Below the pieces are notes generated by a model that did not search any database, was not told the DNA's origin, and saw nothing but the letters and a program-made list of their open reading frames with translations. The position numbers and the translations under genes were made by a program. DNA of 64,000 nucleotides from Nocardia pneumoniae NBRC 100136 (GTDB lineage Bacteria > Actinomycetota > Actinomycetes > Mycobacteriales > Mycobacteriaceae): contig NZ_BAGF01000041.1 in the NCBI RefSeq assembly GCF_000308755.1, forward strand, positions 62,001 to 126,000, in the 5' to 3' direction. Below are positions 46,809 to 55,352 of the stretch, one piece after another (position 1 is the first letter of the stretch; every line of letters starts with the position of its first letter).

Positions 46809-49178
46809 CTAGCCTTCCTGTTCATCGGAAATGATGGCGCGACGGCCCTGCCGCGTCCCGTTCTCGATGGCGGACATCAGATCGCGGGCCTGTTCGGCGG
46901 AGCGTGCGGGCGCGGTCGCGGCATGCTCCTGGACCGCTTGCGCCAATTGCGGTGCGAGATTGGTCTGTCGATTTCGCCGGGGCAGCGCGGGGCGGCCGTC
47001 CGGGCCCGGTTCCGGCGGCGCCTCGGTGAACGGCCGAGGTCCGTAGCGGGGCGCCGCCGACCCGTTGGCCGCCGTCGCCACGGAGAACGTGCCGCTCGGG
47101 GTAGGGTCCGCCGCCTCCGCGGGCGCTGCGGTGACGCCGCGGCGACTGCCCGGATCGGTGAGTTCCGCCGGTGTCGGCGGCGTGTCGGGGTCGCCGGTGA
47201 TGAGCGCGGTCGGGATGATCACGATCGCCTTGATCCCGCCGTAGTCGGAATCCGACAGCCGCACCGCGATGCCGTGGCGCGCGGCCAGCTGGGCGACCAC
47301 GAACAATCCGAGCCGGGAATCGGCCGACAAGGCGGCGACCCCGAAGTCGGGTGGGTTGCGCAGCATGTCGTTCGTCTTGGCCACCTCGGCCTCGGACATG
47401 CCCATGCCCTGATCGGCGATCTCGACCACCACGCCCTTGCCGACGACGTTGCCGGTCACTTCCACCCGCGATTGCGGCGGCGAGAACGAGGTGGCGTTGT
47501 CCACCAGTTCGGCGAGCAGGTGGATGAGGTCGGCGACCACGGCGCCGAGCACCTGGGTCTCCGGCAGCCGGGCCACCCGGACTCTGGGGTAGTCCAGCGT
47601 CTCGCCGACCGCGCTGCGCACTACGTCGACCAGCGGAACAGGGTTGCGCCACTGCCTGCCCGGCTTGCCGCCGCCGAGAATGGTGAGGTTCTCGGCGTTG
47701 CGCCGCTCCCGGGTGGCCAGATGGTCGAGGCGGAAGAGCGTGTCGAGCAGGACCGGGTCTTCCTGCCGCTGCTCGGCCTCGTCGAGGATCTCCAGCTGCC
47801 GGTGCACCACGATCTGGCTGCGGTGGGCGATGTTCAGGAACACCGCCTTCACGCCTTCGCGGGTGCGGGCTTCGGCCACCGCGGCGGCGACGGCGGTGGA
47901 GTGCGCGTGCTGGAAAGCCTTGGCGACCTGGCCGATCTCGTCGTGGCCGTAGTCCAAGTCGGGGGATTCGGCGGTCGCATCGACGGTTTCGCCGTCGCGC
48001 AACCTGCGCATCATGTCCGGCAGGCGCTCGTCGGCCAGCGCGAGTGTCTCGCCGCGTAGCCGCTTCAGCCGGCGGATGACGCGGTTGGCGATGACCACCG
48101 CGATGAGAAACGCCAGCCCGCTGACCAGGAGCACGCCGCCGCCCGCGACAGCGGACCTGGTCGCCGCGGCGGCCGCTTTGTCCTCGGCGAGGCTCTGCGA
48201 GGCCCGATTGTGCGCGGTCCACGCGTCGATGAGGCCGCGGCTGACTTCCGCGGCGGCGCTGTGCCATTCCTGCGTGCTCAACGGCAACGGGGGCGGACCC
48301 GTGGGACGCGCGCCGCTGCCGGACGTGCTGGAGCTGGTCGAACCGGTCGGAGTCGGGGCGGGCGCCATAGCGCGCTGAGCGATGGCGTTCTCCATCGCGG
48401 TGAGCTGCTGCCAGGCCGTCCCCGCGGTCAGTGCTTGGAGGTGCCGCTGCTCCGCGCCCTCGAGTTCGGCGCTGAGCGCGCTGATCTCGGTGTGGTAGAA
48501 GCCGATCTGCCGGAGGTATTCCTCCACCGGGATGAGTGGGGGAGTGGCCGGGTCGCTGAATATCGCGCCGAGCGCGTCGCTGCGGGCCATCGCCTCGGTG
48601 GCGTTGAACAAGCGCATCCCGGTGGCGATGCGGATGGCGATTTCGCTGTCGGGCGCGGTCTGCTCGGCGACTTTGGTGCCCACCGAGATCACGTCGAGCA
48701 GCCGGTTGAAGAACAGGTAGGCGTCCGCGGGCGGCAGCGCGGCCGCGTCGGCGCCGGAACGCACCGCCGTCAAATTCTGGGTGAGCGTGGTGAAATTGGC
48801 GACGTTGTCACCGAGTTTCGAGTCGTCGACGTCGCGGATGCCCTCGGACGCCTCGACGAGGCCGCGCAGGGCCGCGTCCAGCCGCGTCCGCGCGGTGCCG
48901 AGGGCGGGCGCGACGGCGCCGTCGCCGGCGAGCTGGGCGAGGGTGAGGTGGCGTTCCAGTTGGACCGCCTCCATCAGTTCCCTGGTCGAGGGGATGGCCT
49001 TCTGGTTCTCCGCGGCCCAGTCCTTCGCCTTGGTTCCCTCGGCCACCAGATAGCTCGCAGCGCCCACGCCGACGACAAGCAGAGTCAGGCTCGGGATGAG
49101 CGCGATCGCCAGAATCCGGGTGCGGACCCCGAGCCTCGCTCTGAACATCCGCACAAGGTAATCCACGAACCCGGACAT
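46809..49178 (-). CDS. Conservon sensor histidine kinase (CvnA type)
   Basis: 789 residues. Two transmembrane helices (LAIALIPSLTLLVVGVGAAS near 25 and GGGVLLVSGLAFLIAVVIA near 395) enclose an extracytoplasmic nitrate/nitrite-sensor-like helical domain; a HAMP-like linker, the segment HRSQIVVHRQLEILDEAEQR and an ATPase domain (LAELVDNATSFSPPQ, VVEIADQGMGMS) follow. The C-terminal about 130 residues are Pro/Ala-rich and disordered. The usual phospho-His box is not clear, as in other conservon kinases. ATG 49178. First gene of the unit. Confidence 0.9.
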   Translation of the reverse strand: MSGFVDYLVRMFRARLGVRTRILAIALIPSLTLLVVGVGAASYLVAEGTKAKDWAAENQKAIPSTRELMEAVQLERHLTLAQLAGDGAVAPALGTARTRLDAALRGLVEASEGIRDVDDSKLGDNVANFTTLTQNLTAVRSGADAAALPPADAYLFFNRLLDVISVGTKVAEQTAPDSEIAIRIATGMRLFNATEAMARSDALGAIFSDPATPPLIPVEEYLRQIGFYHTEISALSAELEGAEQRHLQALTAGTAWQQLTAMENAIAQRAMAPAPTPTGSTSSSTSGSGARPTGPPPLPLSTQEWHSAAAEVSRGLIDAWTAHNRASQSLAEDKAAAAATRSAVAGGGVLLVSGLAFLIAVVIANRVIRRLKRLRGETLALADERLPDMMRRLRDGETVDATAESPDLDYGHDEIGQVAKAFQHAHSTAVAAAVAEARTREGVKAVFLNIAHRSQIVVHRQLEILDEAEQRQEDPVLLDTLFRLDHLATRERRNAENLTILGGGKPGRQWRNPVPLVDVVRSAVGETLDYPRVRVARLPETQVLGAVVADLIHLLAELVDNATSFSPPQSRVEVTGNVVGKGVVVEIADQGMGMSEAEVAKTNDMLRNPPDFGVAALSADSRLGLFVVAQLAARHGIAVRLSDSDYGGIKAIVIIPTALITGDPDTPPTPAELTDPGSRRGVTAAPAEAADPTPSGTFSVATAANGSAAPRYGPRPFTEAPPEPGPDGRPALPRRNRQTNLAPQLAQAVQEHAATAPARSAEQARDLMSAIENGTRQGRRAIISDEQEG

Positions 49179-49401
49179 CCGGGGGTCCTGTCCCGCTGAG
49201 CGGGACTCGATTTGACTCGGGCCGGTCAGTCGTGGGTGATCGACAGAGCGGGCGAAAGTTATTGCCTTGGTGCATAACTGAATCGCGTGGCGTTCGGCGC
49301 CGGGCTGCGCGTGGCCGCCGCCGCGGTGCCGACACGGCTGGTGTCGCTGCAGCGGGTTCATGGCGGGCGGCGAACGGCGTAGATTGTATGTATCCCGGAG
49401 T

Positions 49402-49413
49402 TACTCACAAGTA
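49402..49413 (+). promoter_or_regulatory. Small dyad overlapping the ribosome-binding region of the dehydrogenase gene
   Basis: TACTCACAAGTA (TACT/AGTA arms) lies directly upstream of the GTAGGAGG ribosome site. It looks like a TetR-type half-site pair, so a repressor could block initiation. Weak evidence. Confidence 0.25.
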
Positions 49414-49423
49414 GGAGGCGACG

Positions 49424-50977
49424 ATGCCCGCGCCGGAAGCCGACGTATTCGACCGCCTGAGCGCGCTGGCCGCGATCGAGGCGCCCACCGAACGGCAGCA
49501 CAAGACGATCGCGGAGACGTTCACCGGCAACCCGCTGGGCAGCGTGCCGGTGGGCACCGCGTCCGACGTCACGGCCGCCTTCGACAAGGCCCGCGCGGCG
49601 CAGGAGCGCTGGGCGGCGCTGCCGGTGGCCGAACGTGCCGCGGTGCTGGAGCGCTATCGGGCGCTGGTGGTGCGGCACCGCGAGTTCCTGATGGACGTGG
49701 TGCAGGCCGAGACGGGCAAAGCGCGCTGGGCGGCGCAGGAAGAAATCATGGGCCTGATGTTCGCGGCCCGCTACTTCGCCAAGGTCGCACCTCGCTTGCT
49801 GGGCGGCCACCGGGTGCGGGGAGCCTTCCCGGTGCTCAACCGCGCGTCGGTTCGTTACCAGCCCAAGGGCGTGGTCGGCGTCATCGCGCCGTGGAACTAC
49901 CCGCTGCTGCTGTCGATCGGCGATTCCATTCCGGCGCTCATCGCGGGCAACGCCGTCGTGGTCAAACCCGACAGCCAGACTCCGTTCTCCACGCTGGCCG
50001 GCGCCGAATTGCTCTACCAGGCGGGTCTGCCGCGTGAGCTGCTCGCGGTCGTGCCCGGCCCTGGCGCCGTGGTCGGCACCGCGATCGTCGACGCGTGCGG
50101 CTACCTGATGTTCACCGGATCCTCGCAAACCGGGCGCCACCTGGCCGAGCAGTGCGGCCGCAGGCTGATCGGATTCTCGGCCGAACTCGGCGGCAAGAAT
50201 CCGATGATCGTCGCCAAGGGCGCCGACCTGGACAAGGCCGCCAAGGCCGCCGTGCGCGCCTGCTTCTCCAACGCCGGACAGCTCTGCATCTCCATCGAGC
50301 GGCTCTACGTCGAGCGGGACGTCGCCGAGGCGTTCACCGAGAAATTCGTCGCCGCGGTGAACGCCGCGAAACTCGGTGCCGCCTATGACTATTCGGCCGA
50401 CATCGGCAGCCTCATCTCCGAAGCGCAGCTGGAGACGGTGTCCAAGCACATCGCGGACGCCACCGCCAAGGGCGCGAAAGTGCTGACCGGCGGCAACGCC
50501 CGCCCGGACCTGGGTCCGCTGTTCTTCGAGCCCACCGTGCTGGCGGAGGTGACCGACGAGATGGAGTGCGGCCGCAACGAAACCTTCGGCCCGCTGGTGT
50601 CGATCTATCCCGTCGACAGTGTCGAGGAGGCCGTGCGGCTGGCCAATGACACCGAGTACGGCCTCAATGCCTCGGTGTGGGCGGCGAGCAAGTCCGAGGG
50701 TGAACGCATCGCGGCGCGGTTGCACGCGGGCACCGTGTGCGTGGACGAAGGTTACGCACCGGCCTGGGGCACCACCGCGGCTCCGATGGGCGGCATGGGC
50801 ATCTCCGGTGTCGGCCGCCGTCATGGTCCCGATGGCTTGCTGAAGTTCACCGAACCGCAGTCCATCGTGGTGACCCGGTTCCTGAATCTCGATGCGCCGA
50901 AGTTGTTCCCGAAGGGCAAGTGGCAGCCGTTCCTGATGGTGATCGCCCGCGTTCTGCGCATCCTGCCCGGACGCTGA
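49424..50977 (+). CDS. gabD2: Succinate-semialdehyde dehydrogenase-type aldehyde dehydrogenase
   Basis: 517 residues of the NAD(P)-dependent aldehyde dehydrogenase superfamily. VVGVIAPWNYPLLLSIGDSI and the ELGGKNPMIV active-site Glu region are present, with catalytic C288 in FSNAGQLCIS. The length and the C-terminal tail (LFPKGKWQPFLMVIARVLRI) match the mycobacterial GabD2 group, which oxidises succinic semialdehyde. ATG 49424 has an ideal AGGAGG. It stands alone in its transcription unit. Confidence 0.9.
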   Translation: MPAPEADVFDRLSALAAIEAPTERQHKTIAETFTGNPLGSVPVGTASDVTAAFDKARAAQERWAALPVAERAAVLERYRALVVRHREFLMDVVQAETGKARWAAQEEIMGLMFAARYFAKVAPRLLGGHRVRGAFPVLNRASVRYQPKGVVGVIAPWNYPLLLSIGDSIPALIAGNAVVVKPDSQTPFSTLAGAELLYQAGLPRELLAVVPGPGAVVGTAIVDACGYLMFTGSSQTGRHLAEQCGRRLIGFSAELGGKNPMIVAKGADLDKAAKAAVRACFSNAGQLCISIERLYVERDVAEAFTEKFVAAVNAAKLGAAYDYSADIGSLISEAQLETVSKHIADATAKGAKVLTGGNARPDLGPLFFEPTVLAEVTDEMECGRNETFGPLVSIYPVDSVEEAVRLANDTEYGLNASVWAASKSEGERIAARLHAGTVCVDEGYAPAWGTTAAPMGGMGISGVGRRHGPDGLLKFTEPQSIVVTRFLNLDAPKLFPKGKWQPFLMVIARVLRILPGR

Positions 50978-51043
50978 CGCACGCGCTCCGCCCGGGTGGT
51001 CGTGCCCACCCGGGCGGACGCCCCGCCGGTTCGCTGACGCAGC

Positions 51044-51415
51044 TCAAGCCAACCGGTCGGCTCCGGTGCGCGGCGGCCCCCCGTCCGCCAGCGCCGCTGC
51101 TTCCTCGTCGGTGAGCAGCCGTGTCCTGATGACGAAGTGCGTGTCCTCGGGCGAGCCGCCGCCGTGTCCGTCGATCACGTCCAAGGTCAGATGGGTGTGC
51201 TTCCAGCGTTCGTACTGCTCTGCGCTGACCCAGAATTCGGTGTGCCAGGGCAGACTGCCCAACAGCACGTCCGCGCCGCCGATCCGGGCCTGGCGGATGG
51301 GCAGGCACGTCGGCGAGTTCCCGTCGCGATATCCGCCGGACTGGTGGAACAGCACCGCGCCGTGCTGTTCGATCGTGCGGCGCAGCACGATCCTGGCGCG
51401 GTCGGTGATATCCAC
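51044..51415 (-). CDS. DUF779-family protein
   Basis: 123 residues from GTG 51415. DUF779 proteins usually follow an aldehyde dehydrogenase (exaC type) gene. The conserved SGGCCDG-x-P-MC-x-P motif reads SGGYRDGNSPTCLP here, so two of the three cysteines are replaced. HTEFWVSAEQYERWKHTHLTLDV is the typical core. A longer start at ATG 51529 is possible, but its extra 38 residues are Arg-rich and unlike the family. No dehydrogenase lies between this gene and the regulator upstream. Confidence 0.7.
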   Translation of the reverse strand: MDITDRARIVLRRTIEQHGAVLFHQSGGYRDGNSPTCLPIRQARIGGADVLLGSLPWHTEFWVSAEQYERWKHTHLTLDVIDGHGGGSPEDTHFVIRTRLLTDEEAAALADGGPPRTGADRLA

Positions 51416-51600
51416 CCGGCGGACTCGCCGCGCCAGCGCCGCGCCGTCGGCCGGGCGCCGATGGCGTGGGCGTAGGGGGTCGGATAGTCGACGATGCCGA
51501 AGGCCCGTCCCCGCTCTGGTGTAGGTCATGATTCCTCGCAGATCTCTCGGATCGGGCCCACTATGGTCGGCCGAGGTTGGCGCGAGGTTGGTGCGAACGG

Positions 51601-52821
51601 CTAGTCGTGCAAGGCGGTGTGCAGCCGGGCGGCTACCACCGCACGGCGGACGTCGTCGCGCGGCAACAATCGCAACGCGTGCTCGTGCACCTCGATGTCG
51701 GCCGGGGCACGCTCGCCGAAGGACACCGCGTGCTCGGCGCGGTCACTGGCGAGCACGGCGGCCCGCACGCCCACGTCGAGATAGTGACGCCACTGCAGCA
51801 CGCCGGGAGTCTCCGATCCGGGCAACAGCGGACCGCGATACAGCCGGACCGCCGAGGTGGTGTCGCCCGACCGGATGGCAGCGAGCAGGTCGACGGCGTC
51901 GCAGGCCACCTGGCCGGTCAGAACGTAACGCCGATTGCTGATTTCGCCGCCGGTGGCACGGCGCAGATGCGAGACGTCGGCCTTCAGGGTGCTGCTGGAG
52001 ACCGAGCGATCGCCATAGATGGCGTCGTGCAACTGCTCGGGGGTGAAGCCGTCCGGCTGGAGCGCCAGCAGCGCGAGGATCTCCAGCTGCCGGGGCGGCA
52101 GCCGCAGCGGTTTGCCGTCCCGTGTCAGGCGGGCGGTGCCGAGGCATTCCAACCGCACTCCCGGTGCGGGTGCGGGCGCGGCGGTGCGCAGTAGAGTCTC
52201 CGCCGCCGTGGCCAGCGCTCGGACCGAGGTGAGCACCGCCGGATGGGATCGGTCCCAGTAGCTGGACAAATCGAGCACGCCCGCCACTCTGCCGTCGGGC
52301 CCGTGGATCGGGGCGCAGTAGCACACCCAGCCGTGCAGCGCGGCGACCAGATGCTCGGCGGAGAACACCGACGCCGAGCGCTCGCTGTGCAGCGAGAGCG
52401 CCACGCCGTTGGTGCCCATGTGGCTTTCGTTCCAGCAGCCGCCGGGCGCGAAGTTCACCTGCTCGGCCTGCCTGCGCAGCGCGCGGTCACCGCAGGACCA
52501 CAGGACGGTGCCGGCGGGGTCGGTGACCACGGCCAGGTAACCGGAGTCCTCGGTGAGGTCACGCAACTCGCCCGCCAGCGTCGTCACGGGTGCGCGCAGC
52601 GGGGACGCGGCCCACCGATCGGCGACGTCGTCCACTCCGGGCGCGACGGTGCGACCGGGGTCGACGGTGCGCAGTGACCGCCGCCAGGATTGCGCCACGT
52701 CATTGCGCAGCACGGTGTTCCGGGGTGCGGGCGGGGGTGTGGTGTGTGGAGCTGTCGCCCAGCGCTCCCATTCTCGTTCCAGTTCGGTCCGCTGCTCGGT
52801 AAGGGTGCGGAACTGCGCCAC
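51601..52821 (-). CDS. GAF-domain transcriptional regulator
   Basis: 406 residues. A GAF domain (residues about 70-215, including VVTDPAGTVLWSCGD and NESHMGTNGVALSLHSER) is followed by a winged-helix domain of the OmpR/SARP type (RLPPRQLEILALLALQPDGFT, SSSTLKADVSHLRRATGG). Such proteins often lie divergent to, and regulate, exaC-type aldehyde dehydrogenase genes with DUF779 downstream. That dehydrogenase is missing here. Possible start ATG 52821. A palindrome lies upstream at 52891. Confidence 0.85.
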   Translation of the reverse strand: MAQFRTLTEQRTELEREWERWATAPHTTPPPAPRNTVLRNDVAQSWRRSLRTVDPGRTVAPGVDDVADRWAASPLRAPVTTLAGELRDLTEDSGYLAVVTDPAGTVLWSCGDRALRRQAEQVNFAPGGCWNESHMGTNGVALSLHSERSASVFSAEHLVAALHGWVCYCAPIHGPDGRVAGVLDLSSYWDRSHPAVLTSVRALATAAETLLRTAAPAPAPGVRLECLGTARLTRDGKPLRLPPRQLEILALLALQPDGFTPEQLHDAIYGDRSVSSSTLKADVSHLRRATGGEISNRRYVLTGQVACDAVDLLAAIRSGDTTSAVRLYRGPLLPGSETPGVLQWRHYLDVGVRAAVLASDRAEHAVSFGERAPADIEVHEHALRLLPRDDVRRAVVAARLHTALHD

Positions 52822-52890
52822 GTGGAAGACCCATCGTCGTCGTGTGAGTTCATCTTCGCTCTCTCATTGTGGCGGACGCCGGTTGGGAGC

Positions 52891-52905
52891 GTGTCACACT
52901 GACAC
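52891..52905. promoter_or_regulatory. Palindrome upstream of the GAF regulator
   Basis: GTGTCACACTGACAC has 6-base arms and a 3-base spacer, about 70 bases upstream of the GAF-regulator start and 60 upstream of the divergent YjbR gene. A candidate autoregulatory site. Confidence 0.4.
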
Positions 52906-52964
52906 AGACCGGTCGGTCGCTATGGGTTTTGGGCAGCAGGGTCGGCGACTTAGGCTTGCTGTCC

Positions 52965-53387
52965 ATGGCGACCGTTTCGCGGCGGGCGCGTCTCGCCGAC
53001 GTGCACGAGGTGGCCTCCGGCATGCCGCACGTGACACGCATCGATGGACCGCGGGGCAACCCGATCTACCAGGTCGGGGGGAAGTCGTTCGTGTTCTTCC
53101 GGAATCCGCGTCCGGACGCGGTGGATCCGGTGACCGGCGAGCGATACGCCGACGTCATCGTGTTCTGGGTGCCGTCGGAGTCGGACAAGCAGGCGCTGGT
53201 GCAGGACCCGGACTCGCCGTTCTTCACCACCCGACACTTCGACGGGCATCCCTCGGTGCTGCTGCGCGCCAGCCGGATCGGCGAATTGAGCCGCCAGGAG
53301 CTCACCGAGGTGATCCAGGACGCCTGGTTGGCCCGGGCCTCGCGCAGGCGGGCGGCGGACTGGCTGGCCGCCCATCCGCCGCGCTGA
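52965..53387 (+). CDS. MmcQ/YjbR-family protein
   Basis: 140 residues from ATG 52965. Family features: VGGKSFVFFRNPRPD, VIVFWVPSESDKQALVQ and FFTTRHFDGHPSVLLR, with a C-terminal helix VIQDAWLARASRRRAADWLA. The CyaY-like fold is often called DNA-binding, but a molecular function is not established. Upstream in-frame start codons lie in the regulatory gap and give no homology. Confidence 0.88.
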   Translation: MATVSRRARLADVHEVASGMPHVTRIDGPRGNPIYQVGGKSFVFFRNPRPDAVDPVTGERYADVIVFWVPSESDKQALVQDPDSPFFTTRHFDGHPSVLLRASRIGELSRQELTEVIQDAWLARASRRRAADWLAAHPPR

Positions 53388-53400
53388 CCGGCACCGGTCA
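53385..53400. terminator. Palindrome joining two convergent stop codons
   Basis: TGACCGGCACCGGTCA is a perfect 7-2-7 palindrome whose two ends are the stop codons of the YjbR gene (plus) and the lipoprotein gene (minus). May fold into a short bidirectional hairpin. Confidence 0.5.
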
Positions 53401-53721
53401 CTTGCGGATGAAAATGCCTGCTACATCGGCGTTCTTGATCGGTGTGTCGGCGTTGGCCTGAGCGCCGCACAGCAGCTCCACCGACACCATCGTCGCGTCC
53501 ACCACGGTGCCCGCCGGTTCGCGGTCGTCTTTGCTCTGCTGCTTGACGAACTTGGTGATCGTCGTGCGCTTGGTGTCCTGATCCTGCTTGATGTACTCGC
53601 TGCACGGGGTGTCGCCGCCGCGGTTGAGCGCGCGCTCGATATCGCTGCAGCCCGCGAGCACCATGGCGACCACCGCGATCCCCAGGCCGGTCCGGCCGGT
53701 CCGTGACAGCGTGGCGTTCAT
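53398..53721 (-). CDS. Small putative lipoprotein
   Basis: 107 residues. A lipoprotein signal peptide ends in the lipobox MVLAGC with the Cys at residue 28. The mature part is small, charged and has two more cysteines (TPCSEY and ELLCGA) that may pair. ATG 53721 has a perfect AGGAGGAGC ribosome site. Function unknown; resembles the many small lipoproteins of Nocardia. Confidence 0.75.
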   Translation of the reverse strand: MNATLSRTGRTGLGIAVVAMVLAGCSDIERALNRGGDTPCSEYIKQDQDTKRTTITKFVKQQSKDDREPAGTVVDATMVSVELLCGAQANADTPIKNADVAGIFIRK

Positions 53722-53795
53722 GAGCTCCTCCTGAAGGTTCGGGCACGGCGACATCCGCCGCGATCGCAGTACACCCTAAGGCCCGGCCGCGCCGA

Positions 53796-54938
53796 TCAGG
53801 CGCGGAAGACGCACAGCGGAACGTTCATCTCCGCCGGGGTGAGCGAACCATGGTGGCCGACCAACCGCGACTGCAACGGCTCGATACCGCTGCGGATGAC
53901 CCCGCGCCGCCCGCGGGCGACCACGACCAGATCGCCGATGCGCTCGGCGATCGCGGGGGTGACCCTCGGGCCGAACCAGCCGCGGGCCACCGCCTCGTCC
54001 CTGGTGAGCACCTCGAAATCGGCGCCGAGCGTGTCCTGCCAGGTCGCCGCGACGTCGGCGGCCGCGCCGGCCACGGTGTAGACGTGCCGGGCGCGGGCCT
54101 CACCGCCCAGCTCGCGGACGCCGTCGCGCAACGCGTCCGTGGTGTCGAAATCGACGCGTCCGTCCAGTTCCACCATGCCGTGATCGGCGGTGACCAGCAG
54201 CGCCGCGCCGGGCGGCAGCTGTTCGGCCACGGCGGCGGCGAGCCGGTCGACGTTGGCGAGCTCCAATTCCCAGGCCCGGGACGAGACACCGCGGACGTGG
54301 CCGGTGAGGTCGAGGTAGCCGTGGTAGGTGTAGACCAGCGACCGTGATCGGGCACGCAAGGCATCGGCCACACCGGCGATGAGATCGCCGACCGACACCT
54401 GGGGCCGGAATTCGCACCCGCGGAAGACCGCTCTGGTCAGCCCGGACCCGGCCTGATCGCGCGGCGAGACCTGGGTGACGGCGATTCCGTCGGCCGCGGC
54501 GCGTTCGAAAACCGTTGGCAGCGGCTGGAACTCCTCCGGCACGAGCTCGGCGCGCAGATCGGCCTTGGTCGGGTCGCCGTGCAGGCGCCAGGCCAGCGGA
54601 TTCAACAGGTGATCGTAGCCGGGGATGTTGAGCAGGTAACCGACGATCCCGTGCTCGCCGGGCGGCGAGCCGACGCCGAGTGAGCCCAGACTGGTGGCCG
54701 TCGTCGTCGGGAATCCGGCCGTCAGCGACATCGGCGCGAGGCCGGACAGGAATGGCGCCGCGGCGGGAGCGGCGGCCAGCGCTTCGTAGCCGAGCCCGTC
54801 GATCAGCAGGACGCAGACCCGGTCGACGTGGAGGTCGAGCCCGAGGCGGTCGTCGGCGCCCGGGACGCCGAGTCCGGCCAGAACCGAGGGGAACAGATCG
54901 GCCAGGGAACCCGTGCCGTAACGGGGCGCGACGAACAC
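53796..54938 (-). CDS. Alkaline-phosphatase-superfamily phosphodiesterase/nucleotide pyrophosphatase-like
   Basis: 380 residues. The metal-binding core reads VCVLLIDGLGYEAL (Asp), the nucleophile region TAGFPTTTATSLGSLG (Thr), then YTYHGYLDLTGHVRG and LLVTADHGMVEL, and a final VGHHGSLTP with His. This fits the type I phosphodiesterase group. Secreted forms exist, but no signal peptide is seen. GTG 54938 start. Independent minus-strand gene; SnoaL-like gene upstream. Confidence 0.88.
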   Translation of the reverse strand: MFVAPRYGTGSLADLFPSVLAGLGVPGADDRLGLDLHVDRVCVLLIDGLGYEALAAAPAAAPFLSGLAPMSLTAGFPTTTATSLGSLGVGSPPGEHGIVGYLLNIPGYDHLLNPLAWRLHGDPTKADLRAELVPEEFQPLPTVFERAAADGIAVTQVSPRDQAGSGLTRAVFRGCEFRPQVSVGDLIAGVADALRARSRSLVYTYHGYLDLTGHVRGVSSRAWELELANVDRLAAAVAEQLPPGAALLVTADHGMVELDGRVDFDTTDALRDGVRELGGEARARHVYTVAGAAADVAATWQDTLGADFEVLTRDEAVARGWFGPRVTPAIAERIGDLVVVARGRRGVIRSGIEPLQSRLVGHHGSLTPAEMNVPLCVFRA

Positions 54939-54981
54939 GAACGTCAGGATGTCAACGTCGGCGGCCGGATGGCAAGGGCAT

Positions 54982-55293
54982 TCAGGCCTGCCCGGTCTCG
55001 AAGCGGCTCACCTTGCCGTCCCGCACGACGAACCGCCAGTTGGTGCGCATCGAGCCCCACCGTGAATTGGTGTAGTCGGCAACCAGTTCGGTGCCGTCGT
55101 CGCCGATGGACTCGATCCGCATGCGGCCGTTGCTGTCGAAGATCTCCGCTTCGGTCCACTGGGCGAGGTTTCGTTCCACGCCGTCGTCGGACATGGTCGC
55201 GTCGTCGGTGAGCACCGCGTAGAACCGGTCCTGATCGTTTGCGTTGAGCGCGTCGACGAACTCCTGCACCGTCGGATCGAGCTGGGCGTTCAT
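54982..55293 (-). CDS. SnoaL/NTF2-like small protein
   Basis: 103 residues, starting MNAQLDPTVQEFVDALNAND and containing the typical sheet YAVLTDDATMSDDGVERNLA. Annotated in similar genomes as nuclear transport factor 2 family. Ribosome site GAGAGGACGACC before ATG 55293. It probably shares transcription with the phosphodiesterase gene downstream (43-base gap), but the link is loose. Confidence 0.78.
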   Translation of the reverse strand: MNAQLDPTVQEFVDALNANDQDRFYAVLTDDATMSDDGVERNLAQWTEAEIFDSNGRMRIESIGDDGTELVADYTNSRWGSMRTNWRFVVRDGKVSRFETGQA

Positions 55294-55352
55294 CCGGGTC
55301 GTCCTCTCGGATCGATGGGGAAGAATCAGACCGCAAACCTCTGGCGTCTACT

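Noticed and set aside
46923..48059. Long plus-strand open frame inside the conservon kinase
   Set aside because: No ribosome site, no homology-like motifs, and it mirrors the codon pattern of the opposite strand.
51416..51529. N-terminal extension of the DUF779 protein
   Set aside because: The extra 38 residues are Arg-rich and unlike the family; another frame here (AFGIVDYPTPYAHAIGAR) looks more protein-like but has no start and no recognised family.
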